Of a stretch of DNA of 64,000 nucleotides, positions 10,751 to 18,521 are shown piece by piece. Within the stretch, counting starts at the first letter, position 1. The number at the start of each line of letters is the position of its first letter. The notes under the pieces were generated by a model. That model saw only the letters and a program-made list of their open reading frames with translations. It was not told where the DNA came from and did not search any database. The position numbers were made by a program, and so were the translations under genes. The DNA comes from Geomonas subterranea (GTDB lineage Bacteria; Desulfobacterota; Desulfuromonadia; Geobacterales; Geobacteraceae), in assembly GCF_019063845.1 (NCBI RefSeq), contig NZ_CP077683.1:3650501-3714500 (forward strand). The letters are read 5' to 3'.

Positions 10751-10984
10751 ATGAAAAAAGTTCTGTCCTCCGTAGTTGCTGCTCTCGTTGCTGTTGCTTT
10801 CGCTGGTGTTGTTTTCGCTGCTGACGCTGCTCCGGCTGCTGCTCCGGCTGCAGAGGTTAAGAAAGAAGAGAAAGCTCCGGCTAAGAAAGCTGCTCCGAAG
10901 AAGAAAAAAGCTGCTAAGAAAGCCGCTGCTAAGAAAGAAGAGAAGAAAGAAGAAGCTCCGGCTGCCGCTCCGGCTGCAAAGTAA
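10751..10984 (+). CDS. small exported Ala/Lys/Glu-rich protein
   Basis: The 77-residue product starts with a clear signal peptide (MKKVLSSVVAALVAVAFAGVVFA, likely cut after the second AxA). The mature chain of about 54 residues is almost only Ala, Lys, Glu and Pro, reading like a histone-H1 or AlgP tail. No enzyme or metal motif is present. AAGGAG lies six bases before the ATG, a sigma-54-like promoter precedes it, and a strong terminator follows 23 bases after the stop, so it is a single-gene unit. Nearly all alanine codons are GCT, unlike the GCC/GCG bias of the neighbours, which suggests either very high expression or a repeat-expanded origin. Function is unknown. Confidence 0.8.
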   Translation: MKKVLSSVVAALVAVAFAGVVFAADAAPAAAPAAEVKKEEKAPAKKAAPKKKKAAKKAAAKKEEKKEEAPAAAPAAK

Positions 10985-11007
10985 TTTCCCCTTAACGGGT
11001 AATTGCG

Positions 11008-11039
11008 AAAGGCCGCATCTCACGATGCGGCCTTTTTTT
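11008..11039 (+). terminator. strong Rho-independent terminator
   Basis: AAAGGCCGCATC and GATGCGGCCTTT pair around a four-base loop and are followed by a T-run. It ends the small Ala/Lys-rich gene. Confidence 0.92.
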
Positions 11040-11085
11040 ATGTCCTGCTCCTGGACATGCCAGCGGTCCCCGCTCCCACAGCAGC

Positions 11086-11123
11086 ACCCTCACCCCGCCC
11101 CTTTCCCGGAGGGCGAGGGGGTA
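11086..11123. repeat. GC-rich intergenic palindrome (CTCCCC...GGGGAG type)
   Basis: A C-rich arm and a G-rich arm around CCCTTTCCCGGAGGGCGAGG form an imperfect palindrome of a type found in at least ten other gaps of this window. Confidence 0.5.
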
Positions 11124-11163
11124 GAACGTCGCCCGGCCTCCGCGCTTCGTTATTGCGGGACAT

Positions 11164-11213
11164 AAAAAAAGATCCAAGGGTTCCGGTCGCGGAACAAGCC
11201 TTGGATCTTTTTT
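11164..11213 (-). terminator. terminator, probably bidirectional
   Basis: AAAAAAGATCCAAGG and CCTTGGATCTTTTTT are inverted arms flanking GGTTCCGGTCGCGGAACAAG, which itself can pair. The A/T tails allow function on both strands. It lies 30 bases after the end of the minus-strand TIGR04073 gene. Confidence 0.85.
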
Positions 11214-11242
11214 GCGTCAATGGCTGGCGATGCCAGGTCCGC

Positions 11243-11617
11243 CTACTCCTTCTGCCAGGCGTAAGCCGGGTCGAGGTAGGGATCGTAAAAGCCGGGATAG
11301 GCCAAAAAGAACGTCGCCGTCTCGCCAACACCCGATGCCGTGCGCACCAGCGTCATCCCAATTCCCTTAAGGGGACCGACGGTGACACATTTGGCAGCCC
11401 CGTCCTCCTTGCAGGTGATGTAGATCTGCTTGGGGATCTCCAGCCATCCGGTCGCGATGTTGGCGACACCCCGGACCAACTTGTTTGCCATGCCGTCCAC
11501 CACTTCCTGCGGGGAGGCGCTATCCAAGGAGCGGGAATCGGCGGCGTGCCCGTTCTTCGCCGTCAGGACCAGGGCCAGCGCCAGCATGGCCAGAAAAACA
11601 AACCTCTTCCCCATCAT
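11243..11617 (-). CDS. TIGR04073-family exported protein (copy 2)
   Basis: The 124-residue product has a signal peptide (MMGKRFVFLAMLALALVLTAKNGHA) and the family core KLVRGVANIATGWLEIPKQIY, then VGPLKGIGMTLVRTASGVGETATFF, ending FYDPYLDPAYAW. The family is named for species that carry an exosortase system, but its role is unknown. Two Cys (ITCKEDGAAKC) could form a disulfide. The ATG at 11617 follows the stop codon of the upstream paralogue with no gap, with GGGAGAG as the ribosome-binding site, so the two genes are translationally coupled. No exosortase gene is present in the window. Confidence 0.82.
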   Translation of the reverse strand: MMGKRFVFLAMLALALVLTAKNGHAADSRSLDSASPQEVVDGMANKLVRGVANIATGWLEIPKQIYITCKEDGAAKCVTVGPLKGIGMTLVRTASGVGETATFFLAYPGFYDPYLDPAYAWQKE

Positions 11618-12028
11618 CTACTCTCCCTTGGCCTGAACGGGTTGAGCTTCGCTCTGCCCTCTCGGTTCGACCCTTTTTTCCTCCCATCCCTCCCAGACGT
11701 ATTCCGGGGTGATCAGGGGATCGTAATAGCCAGGCTGGGGGACCGCGAAGAACACGGTCTCGGTCAGACCGGTCAGCAAGCGATAGAAGGCCATGCCCAC
11801 GCCTTTCAAAGGCCCGACCACATAGCCGATGCCGCCGCGGTCCCGAACCATCAGGTACGACTGCTTGGGAACCTCGGCCACTGAGGTCACCGTATTGGTC
11901 ACCCCGCGAACCAGTTTGAACGCCATCTTCTCGGCAATGGCCTCCGGCTGCTGACCTTCCAGCGCAAACGAAGACGTGGCAAAAACCATGAGCAGCAACA
12001 GGGATAACAAGGTGGCCTTGGTACGCAT
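11618..12028 (-). CDS. TIGR04073-family exported protein (copy 1)
   Basis: A 136-residue paralogue of the gene directly downstream. It has a signal peptide (MRTKATLLSLLLLMVFATSSFA) followed by KLVRGVTNTVTSVAEVPKQSYL, VGPLKGVGMAFYRLLTGLTETVFF and YYDPLITPEYVWEGWEE, so the same pattern of a shared motif, a short variable piece and a DP(L/Y)...Y(A/V)W end. AGGAG lies five bases before the chosen ATG at 12028; an earlier ATG at 12079 would disrupt the signal peptide. The C-terminal tail of about 20 polar residues is absent from the neighbour. The product should be periplasmic or surface-exposed; function unknown. Confidence 0.82.
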   Translation of the reverse strand: MRTKATLLSLLLLMVFATSSFALEGQQPEAIAEKMAFKLVRGVTNTVTSVAEVPKQSYLMVRDRGGIGYVVGPLKGVGMAFYRLLTGLTETVFFAVPQPGYYDPLITPEYVWEGWEEKRVEPRGQSEAQPVQAKGE

Positions 12029-12134
12029 GTCGACTCCTTTTTGAGCTACATGTCGGTAAATGCTATGTTCTTGTAGCATAGATGGCTTTCATTGGCAAGA
12101 CAGCACTAACTCTATCATTGTAGGGATCAACTGA

Positions 12135-12169
12135 CAAAAAAGGCGCGGTTTGAAAAACCGCGCCTTTTT
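12135..12169 (-). terminator. terminator after the peroxiredoxin gene
   Basis: AAAAAAGGCGCGGTTT and AAACCGCGCCTTTTT pair around a small loop with T-runs on both strands. It lies 29 bases past the peroxiredoxin stop on the minus strand. Confidence 0.9.
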
Positions 12170-12197
12170 CCTGTTCAGCCTGTGGCTAGATAGTCAA

Positions 12198-12800
12198 TTA
12201 CTTGCCGTGCTTCTTGGCGAGATACTCTGCAACGCCTGCGGTGGAAGCCTTCATTGAATCCTCGCCTTCCTGCCAGTTGGCCGGGCAGACTTCGCCGCCG
12301 TGGGTCTCGACGAACTGGAGGGCGTCCAGCATCCTGAGCGCTTCGCCGACGCTGCGCCCCAGCGGCAGGTCGTTGATGACCGAGTGACGCACAACACCTT
12401 TGGTGTCGATGAGGAAGAGCCCGCGCAGCGCGACCGACTCGTTCAGCAGGATGCCGTAGCTCCTGGCGATGGACTTGTCGAGGTCCTCGACCAGCGGGTA
12501 CTGGACGTTGCCGATACCGCCGTTTTCCACCGCGGTGCTCTTCCAGGCCAGGTGGGTGAACCGGGAGTCAACCGAAACGCCGATCACCTCGCAGTTTTTC
12601 TCCTTGAACTCAGCCACCCTCTTGTTGAAGGCGAGGATCTCGGAGGGGCAGACGAAGGTGAAGTCGAGCGGGTAGAAAAAGAGGACGACGTATTTGCCGC
12701 GATATTTGGACAGAGTGAGCTCTGCGAAAGAATTATCGGGCATTACCGCCTGCGCTGTAAAATCGGGGGCTTCCTTAGTTACCAAGGTAGTGAGACTCAT
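12198..12800 (-). CDS. typical 2-Cys peroxiredoxin (AhpC/Prx1 type)
   Basis: This 200-residue thiol peroxidase reduces hydrogen peroxide and organic peroxides in the cytoplasm. The peroxidatic cysteine is C51 in FYPLDFTFVCPSE and the resolving cysteine is C172 in GGEVCPANW, the arrangement of the typical dimeric Prx1/AhpC class. The GGIGN and YF-type motifs of sensitive enzymes are partly present (ENGGIGNVQYP). AGGAG lies about ten bases before the ATG. A very good promoter (TTGACA, 17 bases, TACAGT) lies about 45-75 bases upstream and a terminator follows, so it is a single-gene unit. No ahpF-like reductase is adjacent. Confidence 0.95.
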   Translation of the reverse strand: MSLTTLVTKEAPDFTAQAVMPDNSFAELTLSKYRGKYVVLFFYPLDFTFVCPSEILAFNKRVAEFKEKNCEVIGVSVDSRFTHLAWKSTAVENGGIGNVQYPLVEDLDKSIARSYGILLNESVALRGLFLIDTKGVVRHSVINDLPLGRSVGEALRMLDALQFVETHGGEVCPANWQEGEDSMKASTAGVAEYLAKKHGK

Positions 12801-12844
12801 AGGTGCTGTTCTCCTTTGGGCTGATTGGGATTCTAATGGGAGAA

Positions 12845-12873
12845 ACTGTACCAGCGGTCCAATCCCGTGTCAA
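12845..12873 (-). promoter_or_regulatory. sigma-70-type promoter of the peroxiredoxin gene
   Basis: On the minus strand TTGACA (12873-12868), a 17-base spacer, and TACAGT (12850-12845). The -35 is a perfect match and the -10 matches four of six bases, suggesting a strong constitutive promoter. Confidence 0.7.
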
Positions 12874-12948
12874 TCAAAAAAGATAAAAAGCGTCCTATTT
12901 GTCCTTTAGGCCTTTTGGAAAGTCCGATTTCCACCTACGCGGCGCCTA

Positions 12949-13773
12949 TTAGCGCTCCACGATTTCGCCGCGGATACTGATAGTTACCTCGCGGAACGGG
13001 ATCTCCATGCCGGAAGCCGCCAGGGCCTGGCGCGCCGCCATGACGATGCCGCCGCAGCAGGGGACTTCCATCCTGAGCACCGTGATCCCCTTGATGCCGG
13101 AGACGCGGAACAGCTCGGTCAGCTTTGCCAGGTACGCGTTGTTGTCATCCAGTTTCGGACAACCGACCACCACAGCCTTGCCCGCCAGGAAATCCTGGTG
13201 ATAGTTCGGATAGGCGAAGGGGACGCAGTCAGCGGTGATGAGCAGCTCGGCATCCTTGAAGTAGGGCGCCGTCACCGGTACCAGGTGCAGCTGCACCGGC
13301 CATTGAGCCAGTTGGCTCTGTACCGCGCCCGCCGCCGGGACCGGAGCGGACGGAGCCGGTGCGAAACTCTGAACGCGGGAGCCGGGGCAGCCGCCACCGT
13401 GACCGCCACCGTGACCGCCACCGTGACCGCCACCGTGACCGTGACCGTGACCGTGACCGTGACCGTGACCGTGACCGTGACCGTGACCATGACCGTGACC
13501 GTGACCATGAGCGTGAGCGGCGGGGGCTCCGCCCTGAGCGGTCAGATGTTTCTCTACGGCGGCCTCGTCGAATTCATCCGCTTCACGTTCGATGATGGTG
13601 ATGGCGTCCTGCGGGCACTCGCCCAGGCATGCACCCAAGCCGTCGCACAGATTGTCAGCGGCGATGTGAGCCTTGCCGTCCACAATCTTGATGGCGCCTT
13701 CCGCACAAGACGGTACGCAAAGTCCGCAGCCGTCGCACTTCGCCTGGTCGATATGTACGATTTTCCTGATCAT
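12949..13773 (-). CDS. two-[4Fe-4S] ferredoxin with a long His-Gly linker and a C-terminal Cys domain
   Basis: The 274-residue protein has an N-terminal bacterial-type ferredoxin with CDGCGLCVPSC and CDGLGACLGEC (residues about 13-53; the second motif has spacing CxxxxxCxxxC). A roughly 40-residue His-Gly-rich linker follows (residues about 86-126, repeated HG then HGGG), then a C-terminal domain with conserved cysteines in ITADCVPF, VVVGCPKLDD and EVPCCGG. Family members are often annotated as 4Fe-4S or ATP-binding proteins; no reaction is established. The His run probably binds metal such as Ni, Zn or Cu. GGGGGA lies six bases before the ATG. It stands alone between a peroxiredoxin and a YgbA-like gene. 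Confidence 0.85.
   Translation of the reverse strand: MIRKIVHIDQAKCDGCGLCVPSCAEGAIKIVDGKAHIAADNLCDGLGACLGECPQDAITIIEREADEFDEAAVEKHLTAQGGAPAAHAHGHGHGHGHGHGHGHGHGHGHGHGHGGGHGGGHGGGHGGGCPGSRVQSFAPAPSAPVPAAGAVQSQLAQWPVQLHLVPVTAPYFKDAELLITADCVPFAYPNYHQDFLAGKAVVVGCPKLDDNNAYLAKLTELFRVSGIKGITVLRMEVPCCGGIVMAARQALAASGMEIPFREVTISIRGEIVER
13393..13515. repeat. tandem hexamer/dodecamer repeat encoding the His-Gly linker
   Basis: About four copies of a 12-base unit (CCGCCACCGTGA) run into more than ten copies of the 6-base unit GTGACC with rare GTGACCAT variants. The repeat is in frame with the ferredoxin gene, so changes in copy number would alter His content without breaking the frame. Confidence 0.9.
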
Positions 13774-13864
13774 CTTTATCCCCCCGAAATCCGTTCTAAG
13801 TTATACGTTTATGTTTTTTGTTAAAACCAAAAGAGTGTTGTTAGTGCTCCGAAGTTCGCAGGTC

Positions 13865-13908
13865 CAGGTTCTAACGTAGGACGTAGAACGCAGAACCTAG
13901 AACGTCCT
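13865..13908. repeat. short degenerate direct repeats (GTTCTA/CGTAGAAC type)
   Basis: The intergenic stretch contains iterated variants of TAGAACG, CGTAGAACGC and CAGAACCTAGAAC, giving a low-complexity tract next to the YgbA-like stop codon. No gene is visible. Confidence 0.5.
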
Positions 13909-14211
13909 CTAGAAAAAGTAGTGCCAGAGAAGGTCGAGACGGCCACGCAGCATCAGGTGCTTGCCGGAGTAGGCCATGATCTCGCGGATCCTGGCGCGCT
14001 GTGCCTTGCCGTAGCAGTGCACGTGGCAATGTTTGCAAGTCGGCTTAGGGTCGAGAGGGCATTTCTCACGCTTCACTCTGGCATAGGCGAGCAGCTCCGA
14101 GCACTCCTCGCAGAGCGCCCCTTTAGGGGTCTTGTGCTTGCCTCGGCAGTAACAGCCGATGAAGGTTTCCAGCACCCGGATGTCTTTTTCCTGCTTCTGC
14201 GTCTTTTCCAT
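13909..14211 (-). CDS. YgbA-like nitrous-oxide-stimulated-promoter family protein
   Basis: This 100-residue basic, Cys-rich protein has the pattern FIGCYCRGKH, CEECSELLAYA, CPLDPKPTCKHCHVHCYGKAQR and MAYSGKHLMLRGRL, the signature of the YgbA family (PF11756). In Escherichia coli ygbA is induced by nitric oxide under NsrR. The cysteines suggest an Fe-S or zinc site; the biochemical role is not settled. The ATG at 14211 has AAGGTGG upstream; a GTG at 14220 is less likely. A perfect 16-base palindrome 29 bases before this start is a candidate operator. The gene is divergent from pcnB. Confidence 0.85.
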   Translation of the reverse strand: MEKTQKQEKDIRVLETFIGCYCRGKHKTPKGALCEECSELLAYARVKREKCPLDPKPTCKHCHVHCYGKAQRARIREIMAYSGKHLMLRGRLDLLWHYFF

Positions 14212-14239
14212 GGTCGCCACCTTAACAGAACAAATCCGG

Positions 14240-14255
14240 TTTAGTCATGACTAAA
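14240..14255. promoter_or_regulatory. perfect 16-bp palindrome, candidate operator
   Basis: TTTAGTCATGACTAAA reads the same on both strands. It lies between the divergent YgbA-like and pcnB genes, 29 bases before the YgbA-like start, in an AT-rich promoter-like region. The form suits a homodimeric repressor of the Rrf2 type; the regulator itself is not identified. Confidence 0.55.
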
Positions 14256-14316
14256 GTCAACAATTTAAACTTCGCACCCTTTGCCTTTGCTGCGGATTTA
14301 TGTTAATTTTCCGCGA

Positions 14317-15753
14317 ATGAACACTAACATGGAAAAAGTCATCATCCCGCGCGCGGAGCACTCCATCTCCCGTTCCCTGTTGAGCCCCAACGGTGTGAAG
14401 GTGCTCTACAAGCTAAGGGAACAGGGGTTCATCGCCTACCTGGTGGGCGGCGGCGTCCGGGACCTGCTCCTTGGGAGAGAGCCCAAGGATTTCGACGTCG
14501 TCACAGACGCCACCCCCAATCAGCTCAAAAAGCTGTTCCGCAACTGCCGCCTGATCGGGCGCCGCTTCCGCCTTGCCCACATTCACTTCCACGACGAGAT
14601 CATCGAGGTCGCCACTTTCCGCTCCACGGTGGATGCTGCCGAAGCTGCCGCCGAAGCGGTTGCCGAGGATGCTGTCGAGGCTGTTCCCGAGACCGTTGAC
14701 GAGGCCGAGGTGCTGGAAGGGGAGCGTGACCGGAGAAGGCGCCGTCACCACCATGGCCCGCCCATACTGAAGAGCGAAGACGGAATGGTGCTCAGGGACA
14801 ATGTCTTCGGCACGCCCGAAGAAGACGCGGTGCGCAGGGACTTCACCGTCAACGCCCTGTTCTACAACATCGCCGACTTCTCCATCATCGACCACGTGGG
14901 AGGGATGGAGGACCTGAAAAACGGCCTCATCCGCACCATCGGCGACCCCATGGTCCGCTTCACCGAAGACCCGGTGCGCATGATCCGCGCCATCCGGTTC
15001 GCCTCCATGCTCGGCTTCAACATCGAGCCCCGCACCGAGGCCGCTATCGAGGCCCTATGCGGTACCATCAACAAGGCCACGCCCCCGCGCCTTTACGAGG
15101 AAGTGCTGAAACTGCTGCTCATGGGTGCCGGGGAGCGGACCTATCAGATGATGCGTCACAGCGGGCTGTTTGAACCGCTTTTCCCCCACTTCGACGCCTG
15201 GCTTTCCCGGGAATCGGATTGCTATCCCCACGTCCGGGTCGGCAAGGCCCTCGAATGGGCCGACGACCTGATCGGCCAGGGCACCGCCGTCACGCCGCCC
15301 CTGTTGATCGCACTTATGTTCGGCGAGTACCTGGAGGAGAAGGTGGCACAGTTCCGGGACGAGGGGCTTGCGCCGCAGCAGGCCACCGACGCCGCTGTGG
15401 CCGCCTTCGCCGGAGAGCTCGCGCCGACGGTCTCGGTGCCCAATCGGGTGCTGGTCACCGTGCGCGACATCCTGAACCTGCAGCACCGCTTCCAGAAGAC
15501 CCCCGGCAGGAACGGCCGCGGAGTGCTGGCCCGCCCCGCCTTCCGCGACGCGCTGCAGTATCTGCGTTTCATGGAACTGCTCGCCCCGCCGAAACGGTCC
15601 CTGGCCGAATGGTGGGAACGTTACGCCGTGCAGCAATCGGAGGGAGGTGAATCCGCACCCGAACCAAGAGGCGAGGCGGCAGCCGCGGAGGCCGAGAAGA
15701 AAAAGCGGCGCCGGAGAAGGCGCCGGAGAAAGCCTGGGGGAGCGCCGGAATAA
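14317..15753 (+). CDS. pcnB: poly(A) polymerase I / CCA-type nucleotidyltransferase
   Basis: The protein (478 residues from the ATG at 14317) has the class II nucleotidyltransferase head LVGGGVRDLLLGREPKDFDVVTDATP with the catalytic DFD. EDAVRRDFTVNALFYN and the RNA-binding EDPVRMIRAIRFASMLGF follow. A basic tail (EKKKRRRRRRRRKPGG) ends it, as in PcnB rather than CCA-adding enzymes, so it should add 3' poly(A) tails that speed RNA decay. An Ala/Glu-rich then Arg/His-rich insertion of about 40 residues (around residues 117-157) interrupts the head domain. The start is uncertain: candidates are 14281 (TTG), 14317 and 14329, none with a strong ribosome-binding site. Confidence 0.88.
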   Translation: MNTNMEKVIIPRAEHSISRSLLSPNGVKVLYKLREQGFIAYLVGGGVRDLLLGREPKDFDVVTDATPNQLKKLFRNCRLIGRRFRLAHIHFHDEIIEVATFRSTVDAAEAAAEAVAEDAVEAVPETVDEAEVLEGERDRRRRRHHHGPPILKSEDGMVLRDNVFGTPEEDAVRRDFTVNALFYNIADFSIIDHVGGMEDLKNGLIRTIGDPMVRFTEDPVRMIRAIRFASMLGFNIEPRTEAAIEALCGTINKATPPRLYEEVLKLLLMGAGERTYQMMRHSGLFEPLFPHFDAWLSRESDCYPHVRVGKALEWADDLIGQGTAVTPPLLIALMFGEYLEEKVAQFRDEGLAPQQATDAAVAAFAGELAPTVSVPNRVLVTVRDILNLQHRFQKTPGRNGRGVLARPAFRDALQYLRFMELLAPPKRSLAEWWERYAVQQSEGGESAPEPRGEAAAAEAEKKKRRRRRRRRKPGGAPE

Positions 15754-15757
15754 GGCA

Positions 15758-15795
15758 TCCCCCCTCCCCAGCCCTCCCCCTCCGGGGGCGGGAGC
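15758..15795. repeat. GC-rich intergenic palindrome
   Basis: CCCCCTCCCC, a short spacer, CCCTCCCCCTCCGGGGG and GCGGGAG form the C-arm/G-arm pattern of the window's commonest intergenic repeat. Confidence 0.6.
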
Positions 15796-15796
15796 A

Positions 15797-15839
15797 GAAA
15801 AAGCCCCTCACCCGTAACACGGAATGGAGGGGCTTTTTC
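15797..15839. terminator. bidirectional terminator between pcnB and uvrB
   Basis: AAAAAGCCCCTC and GAGGGGCTTTTT pair around a 17-base loop, with A and T tails on both sides. It lies between the convergent pcnB and uvrB genes. Confidence 0.88.
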
Positions 15840-15864
15840 GTTGTGAATTGTCCATCGTCAGCCG

Positions 15865-17853
15865 TCAATTGCCTTTTGTAATTTCCGCCACTTCCAGCCG
15901 TTTGATCTTGTCGCGCAGTTCCGCCGCCTTCTCGAACTCCTGGGCCTTGGCCGCCGCCAGCATTTCTTTCTTCAACCGCTTCAGCGTCTTCTCCAGGTCC
16001 TTCGGGTTGAGGAACTCGTCGGCCTTCACCGGCACCGTGACCCAGTCCTTCTCCTCCGGGGCCTGCAGCACGTTACCGATCACCCTTTTCACGCTCTCAG
16101 GCGTGATGCCGTGCTCGCTGTTGTAGGCCTGCTGCAGCTCCCGCCTTCTCATCGTCTCGTCGATGGCCGCCTGCATCGAGCCGGTCACCTTGTCCGCGTA
16201 CATGAGGACGCGTCCGGACACGTTCCTCGCCGCGCGGCCGCAGGTCTGGATCAGGGAACGGGTCGAGCGCAGGAATCCTTCCTTGTCCGCGTCGAGGATG
16301 GCCACCAGCGACACCTCGGGGAGGTCCAACCCCTCGCGCAGCAGGTTGATCCCCACCAGGAGGTCGAATTCACCCAGGCGCAGGTCGCGCAGGATCTCCA
16401 TGCGCTGGAAGGTGTCGATGTCCGAGTGGAGGTAGCGCACCCGGATGCCGAGCTCCCGGTAGTAGTCGGTGAGTTCCTCCGCCATCCTCTTGGTCAGCGT
16501 GGTCACCAGGACCCGCTCTCCCCTCTCCGTGGTCACCCGCGCCTCGTGCAGCAGGTCGTCCACCTGCCCGGCGGCGGGACGCACCTCTATCATCGGGTCG
16601 ATCAAGCCGGTGGGGCGGATCAGCTGCTCGACCACCACCCCCTCCGACATCTTCAGCTCGTAGTCGGCCGGAGTTGCCGAGACATAGATCGTCTGGTTCA
16701 GCTTCCGGGTGAACTCCTGGAAGGTGAGCGGCCTGTTGTCCAGGGCAGAGGGGAGCCTGAAACCGAAGTTCACCAGGGTCTCCTTGCGGCTCCTGTCACC
16801 GCGGTACATCCCACCCACCTGTGACACCGTGATGTGGGACTCATCCACCACCAGCAGGAAGTCCTCGGGGAAGTAGTCGATCAGCGTGTAAGGGGGCTCG
16901 CCCGCCTGGCGCCCGTCGAAGTGACGCGAGTAGTTCTCGATCCCCTGGCAAAAGCCCATCTGCTCCATCATCTCGATGTCGAAAAAGGTGCGCTGTTCGA
17001 TGCGCTGCGCCTCCAGGAGCATGTTCTGCTCCTTGAAGTAACGGATGCGCTCCTCCAGCTCGACCCGGATCTGCTCCACCGCCCGCTCCAGGGTCTGGCG
17101 GCTCGCCACGTAATGCGAGGCGGGGTAGATCGCGAAGCGCGGCAGTTTCTGGATCTGCACGCCGCGCAGGGGATCTATCTCGGAGACCGACTCGACGGTG
17201 TCGCCCCAGAACTCGATCCGGATGGCGCGCTCGTCATCGTGCGCCGGGAAGACCTCTACGGTGTCGCCGCGCACCCGGAAGCTGCCGCGATGGAAGTCGA
17301 CGTCGTTTCTTTCGTACTGGATCTCCACCAGGCGCTTCAGGAGCTCGTCGCGCCCGAGCTCGTCCCCCTCGCGCACCCGGATCTGCATTTCCTGGTACGA
17401 TTCCGGCGATCCGATCCCGTAGATGCAGGAGACCGAGGCGACGATGATGACGTCGCGCCGGGTCAGAAGGCTTCGCGTCGCGGCGTGGCGGAACTTGTCG
17501 ATCTCGTCGTTGATCGAGGAATCCTTCTCGATGAAGGTGTCTGAGGAGGGGATGTAGGCTTCGGGCTGGTAGTAGTCGTAATAGGAGACGAAGTACTCGA
17601 CGGCGTTGTTGGGGAACAATTCCTTGAACTCGCCGTAGAGCTGGGCCGCCAGGGTCTTGTTGGGGGCGAGCACCAGGGCGGGACGGTTGCACCTGGCTAT
17701 CACCTGCGCCATGGTGAAGGTCTTGCCGGAGCCGGTGACCCCGAGGAGAACCTGGTGCCGGTCGCCGCGCAGTACGCCCTCGGAAAGTTCTTCGATGGCG
17801 CGGGGCTGGTCGCCCCGCGCATGAAAACCGGTTACCAGTTCGAATTTGTCCAT
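15865..17853 (-). CDS. uvrB: excinuclease ABC subunit B
   Basis: This is a 662-residue DNA damage-recognition helicase of nucleotide excision repair, full length. The Walker A is [12 protein letters not shown] near residue 40. The beta-hairpin region [21 protein letters not shown] and the helicase motif VDESHIT are intact. So are the late motifs [30 protein letters not shown] and QTCGRAARN. The UvrC-interacting UVR motif closes the protein ([28 protein letters not shown]). It acts with UvrA and UvrC, which are not in the window. It stands alone, with a shared terminator at its 3' end. Confidence 0.98.
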   Translation of the reverse strand: MDKFELVTGFHARGDQPRAIEELSEGVLRGDRHQVLLGVTGSGKTFTMAQVIARCNRPALVLAPNKTLAAQLYGEFKELFPNNAVEYFVSYYDYYQPEAYIPSSDTFIEKDSSINDEIDKFRHAATRSLLTRRDVIIVASVSCIYGIGSPESYQEMQIRVREGDELGRDELLKRLVEIQYERNDVDFHRGSFRVRGDTVEVFPAHDDERAIRIEFWGDTVESVSEIDPLRGVQIQKLPRFAIYPASHYVASRQTLERAVEQIRVELEERIRYFKEQNMLLEAQRIEQRTFFDIEMMEQMGFCQGIENYSRHFDGRQAGEPPYTLIDYFPEDFLLVVDESHITVSQVGGMYRGDRSRKETLVNFGFRLPSALDNRPLTFQEFTRKLNQTIYVSATPADYELKMSEGVVVEQLIRPTGLIDPMIEVRPAAGQVDDLLHEARVTTERGERVLVTTLTKRMAEELTDYYRELGIRVRYLHSDIDTFQRMEILRDLRLGEFDLLVGINLLREGLDLPEVSLVAILDADKEGFLRSTRSLIQTCGRAARNVSGRVLMYADKVTGSMQAAIDETMRRRELQQAYNSEHGITPESVKRVIGNVLQAPEEKDWVTVPVKADEFLNPKDLEKTLKRLKKEMLAAAKAQEFEKAAELRDKIKRLEVAEITKGN

Positions 17854-17898
17854 GGGGCGGATATTAGCAGGAGGAGGGGCCGGTTGGCAACAGGGGTA

Positions 17899-18348
17899 TC
17901 ACGCCGCTGTGCAGGTCCGGTGCGGGGGGAGCTGGTTCACGACCAACCAGTAGTTCATCACCTGCTTCATGTTCTCGCAGAACTGGCCGTAGTCGACCGG
18001 CTTGCGGATATAGCTGTTGGCCCCCAGGCGGTAGCTGTCCAGGATATCCTGCTCCTCGGTGGACGAGGTGAACACGATAACCGGTATGGAGCGGGTCTTC
18101 GCCTCCTCCCTCATGCGGCGCAGCACCTCCAGGCCGTTCACCTTGGGCAGTTTCAGATCGAGGAGCACCAAAAGGGGGGCCGGCGCCTGCTCTCCCCCGG
18201 CCCTGCGCCCGGTGCCGAATAGGTGCTCCAGCGCCTCTGCGCCGTCACGCGCCACCACGATGCCGTACGGCATGTGCTTGCGTATCGCCCTAAGGGTCAG
18301 AGCCTCGTCGTCAGGATTGTCCTCCACCAGCAGGATCATCTTGTTCAC
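17899..18348 (-). CDS. orphan response regulator, Rcp1-like single receiver domain
   Basis: The 149-residue protein is a receiver domain only: acidic pocket EDNPDDE, phospho-acceptor Asp in LVLLDLKLPKVNG, the conserved Thr/Ser in VIVFTSS, and Lys in YIRKPVDYGQF. Receivers with this DDE spacing and KPVDYxQF end resemble phytochrome-linked Rcp1 and related stand-alone regulators. There is no output domain, so it must act by protein contact. The start is a GTG at 18348 with AGGAGG five bases upstream; the ATG at residue 4 is an alternative. No sensor kinase is adjacent. It faces away from tatA, with a 173-base AT-rich gap between them. Confidence 0.88.
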   Translation of the reverse strand: MNKMILLVEDNPDDEALTLRAIRKHMPYGIVVARDGAEALEHLFGTGRRAGGEQAPAPLLVLLDLKLPKVNGLEVLRRMREEAKTRSIPVIVFTSSTEEQDILDSYRLGANSYIRKPVDYGQFCENMKQVMNYWLVVNQLPPHRTCTAA

Positions 18349-18521
18349 TGGGTCCTCCTTGCTTGAGAGATGGGGCCCCAAGTTTTTAACAAAGTTTTAA
18401 CATCTTGGCAATAATTTTTTAATAATCCAGCTCTTAATCTCCCTTTAATCCAACTGTTGATTTTTCCGCCCCCCCTGTGCGATACTGCAGCATCTTACGC
18501 ATTTACCCAAAGGGAGGTCAC

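Noticed and set aside
13393-13515. CRISPR array
   Set aside because: The units are 6 and 12 bases with no spacers, and the DNA is in frame within the ferredoxin gene.
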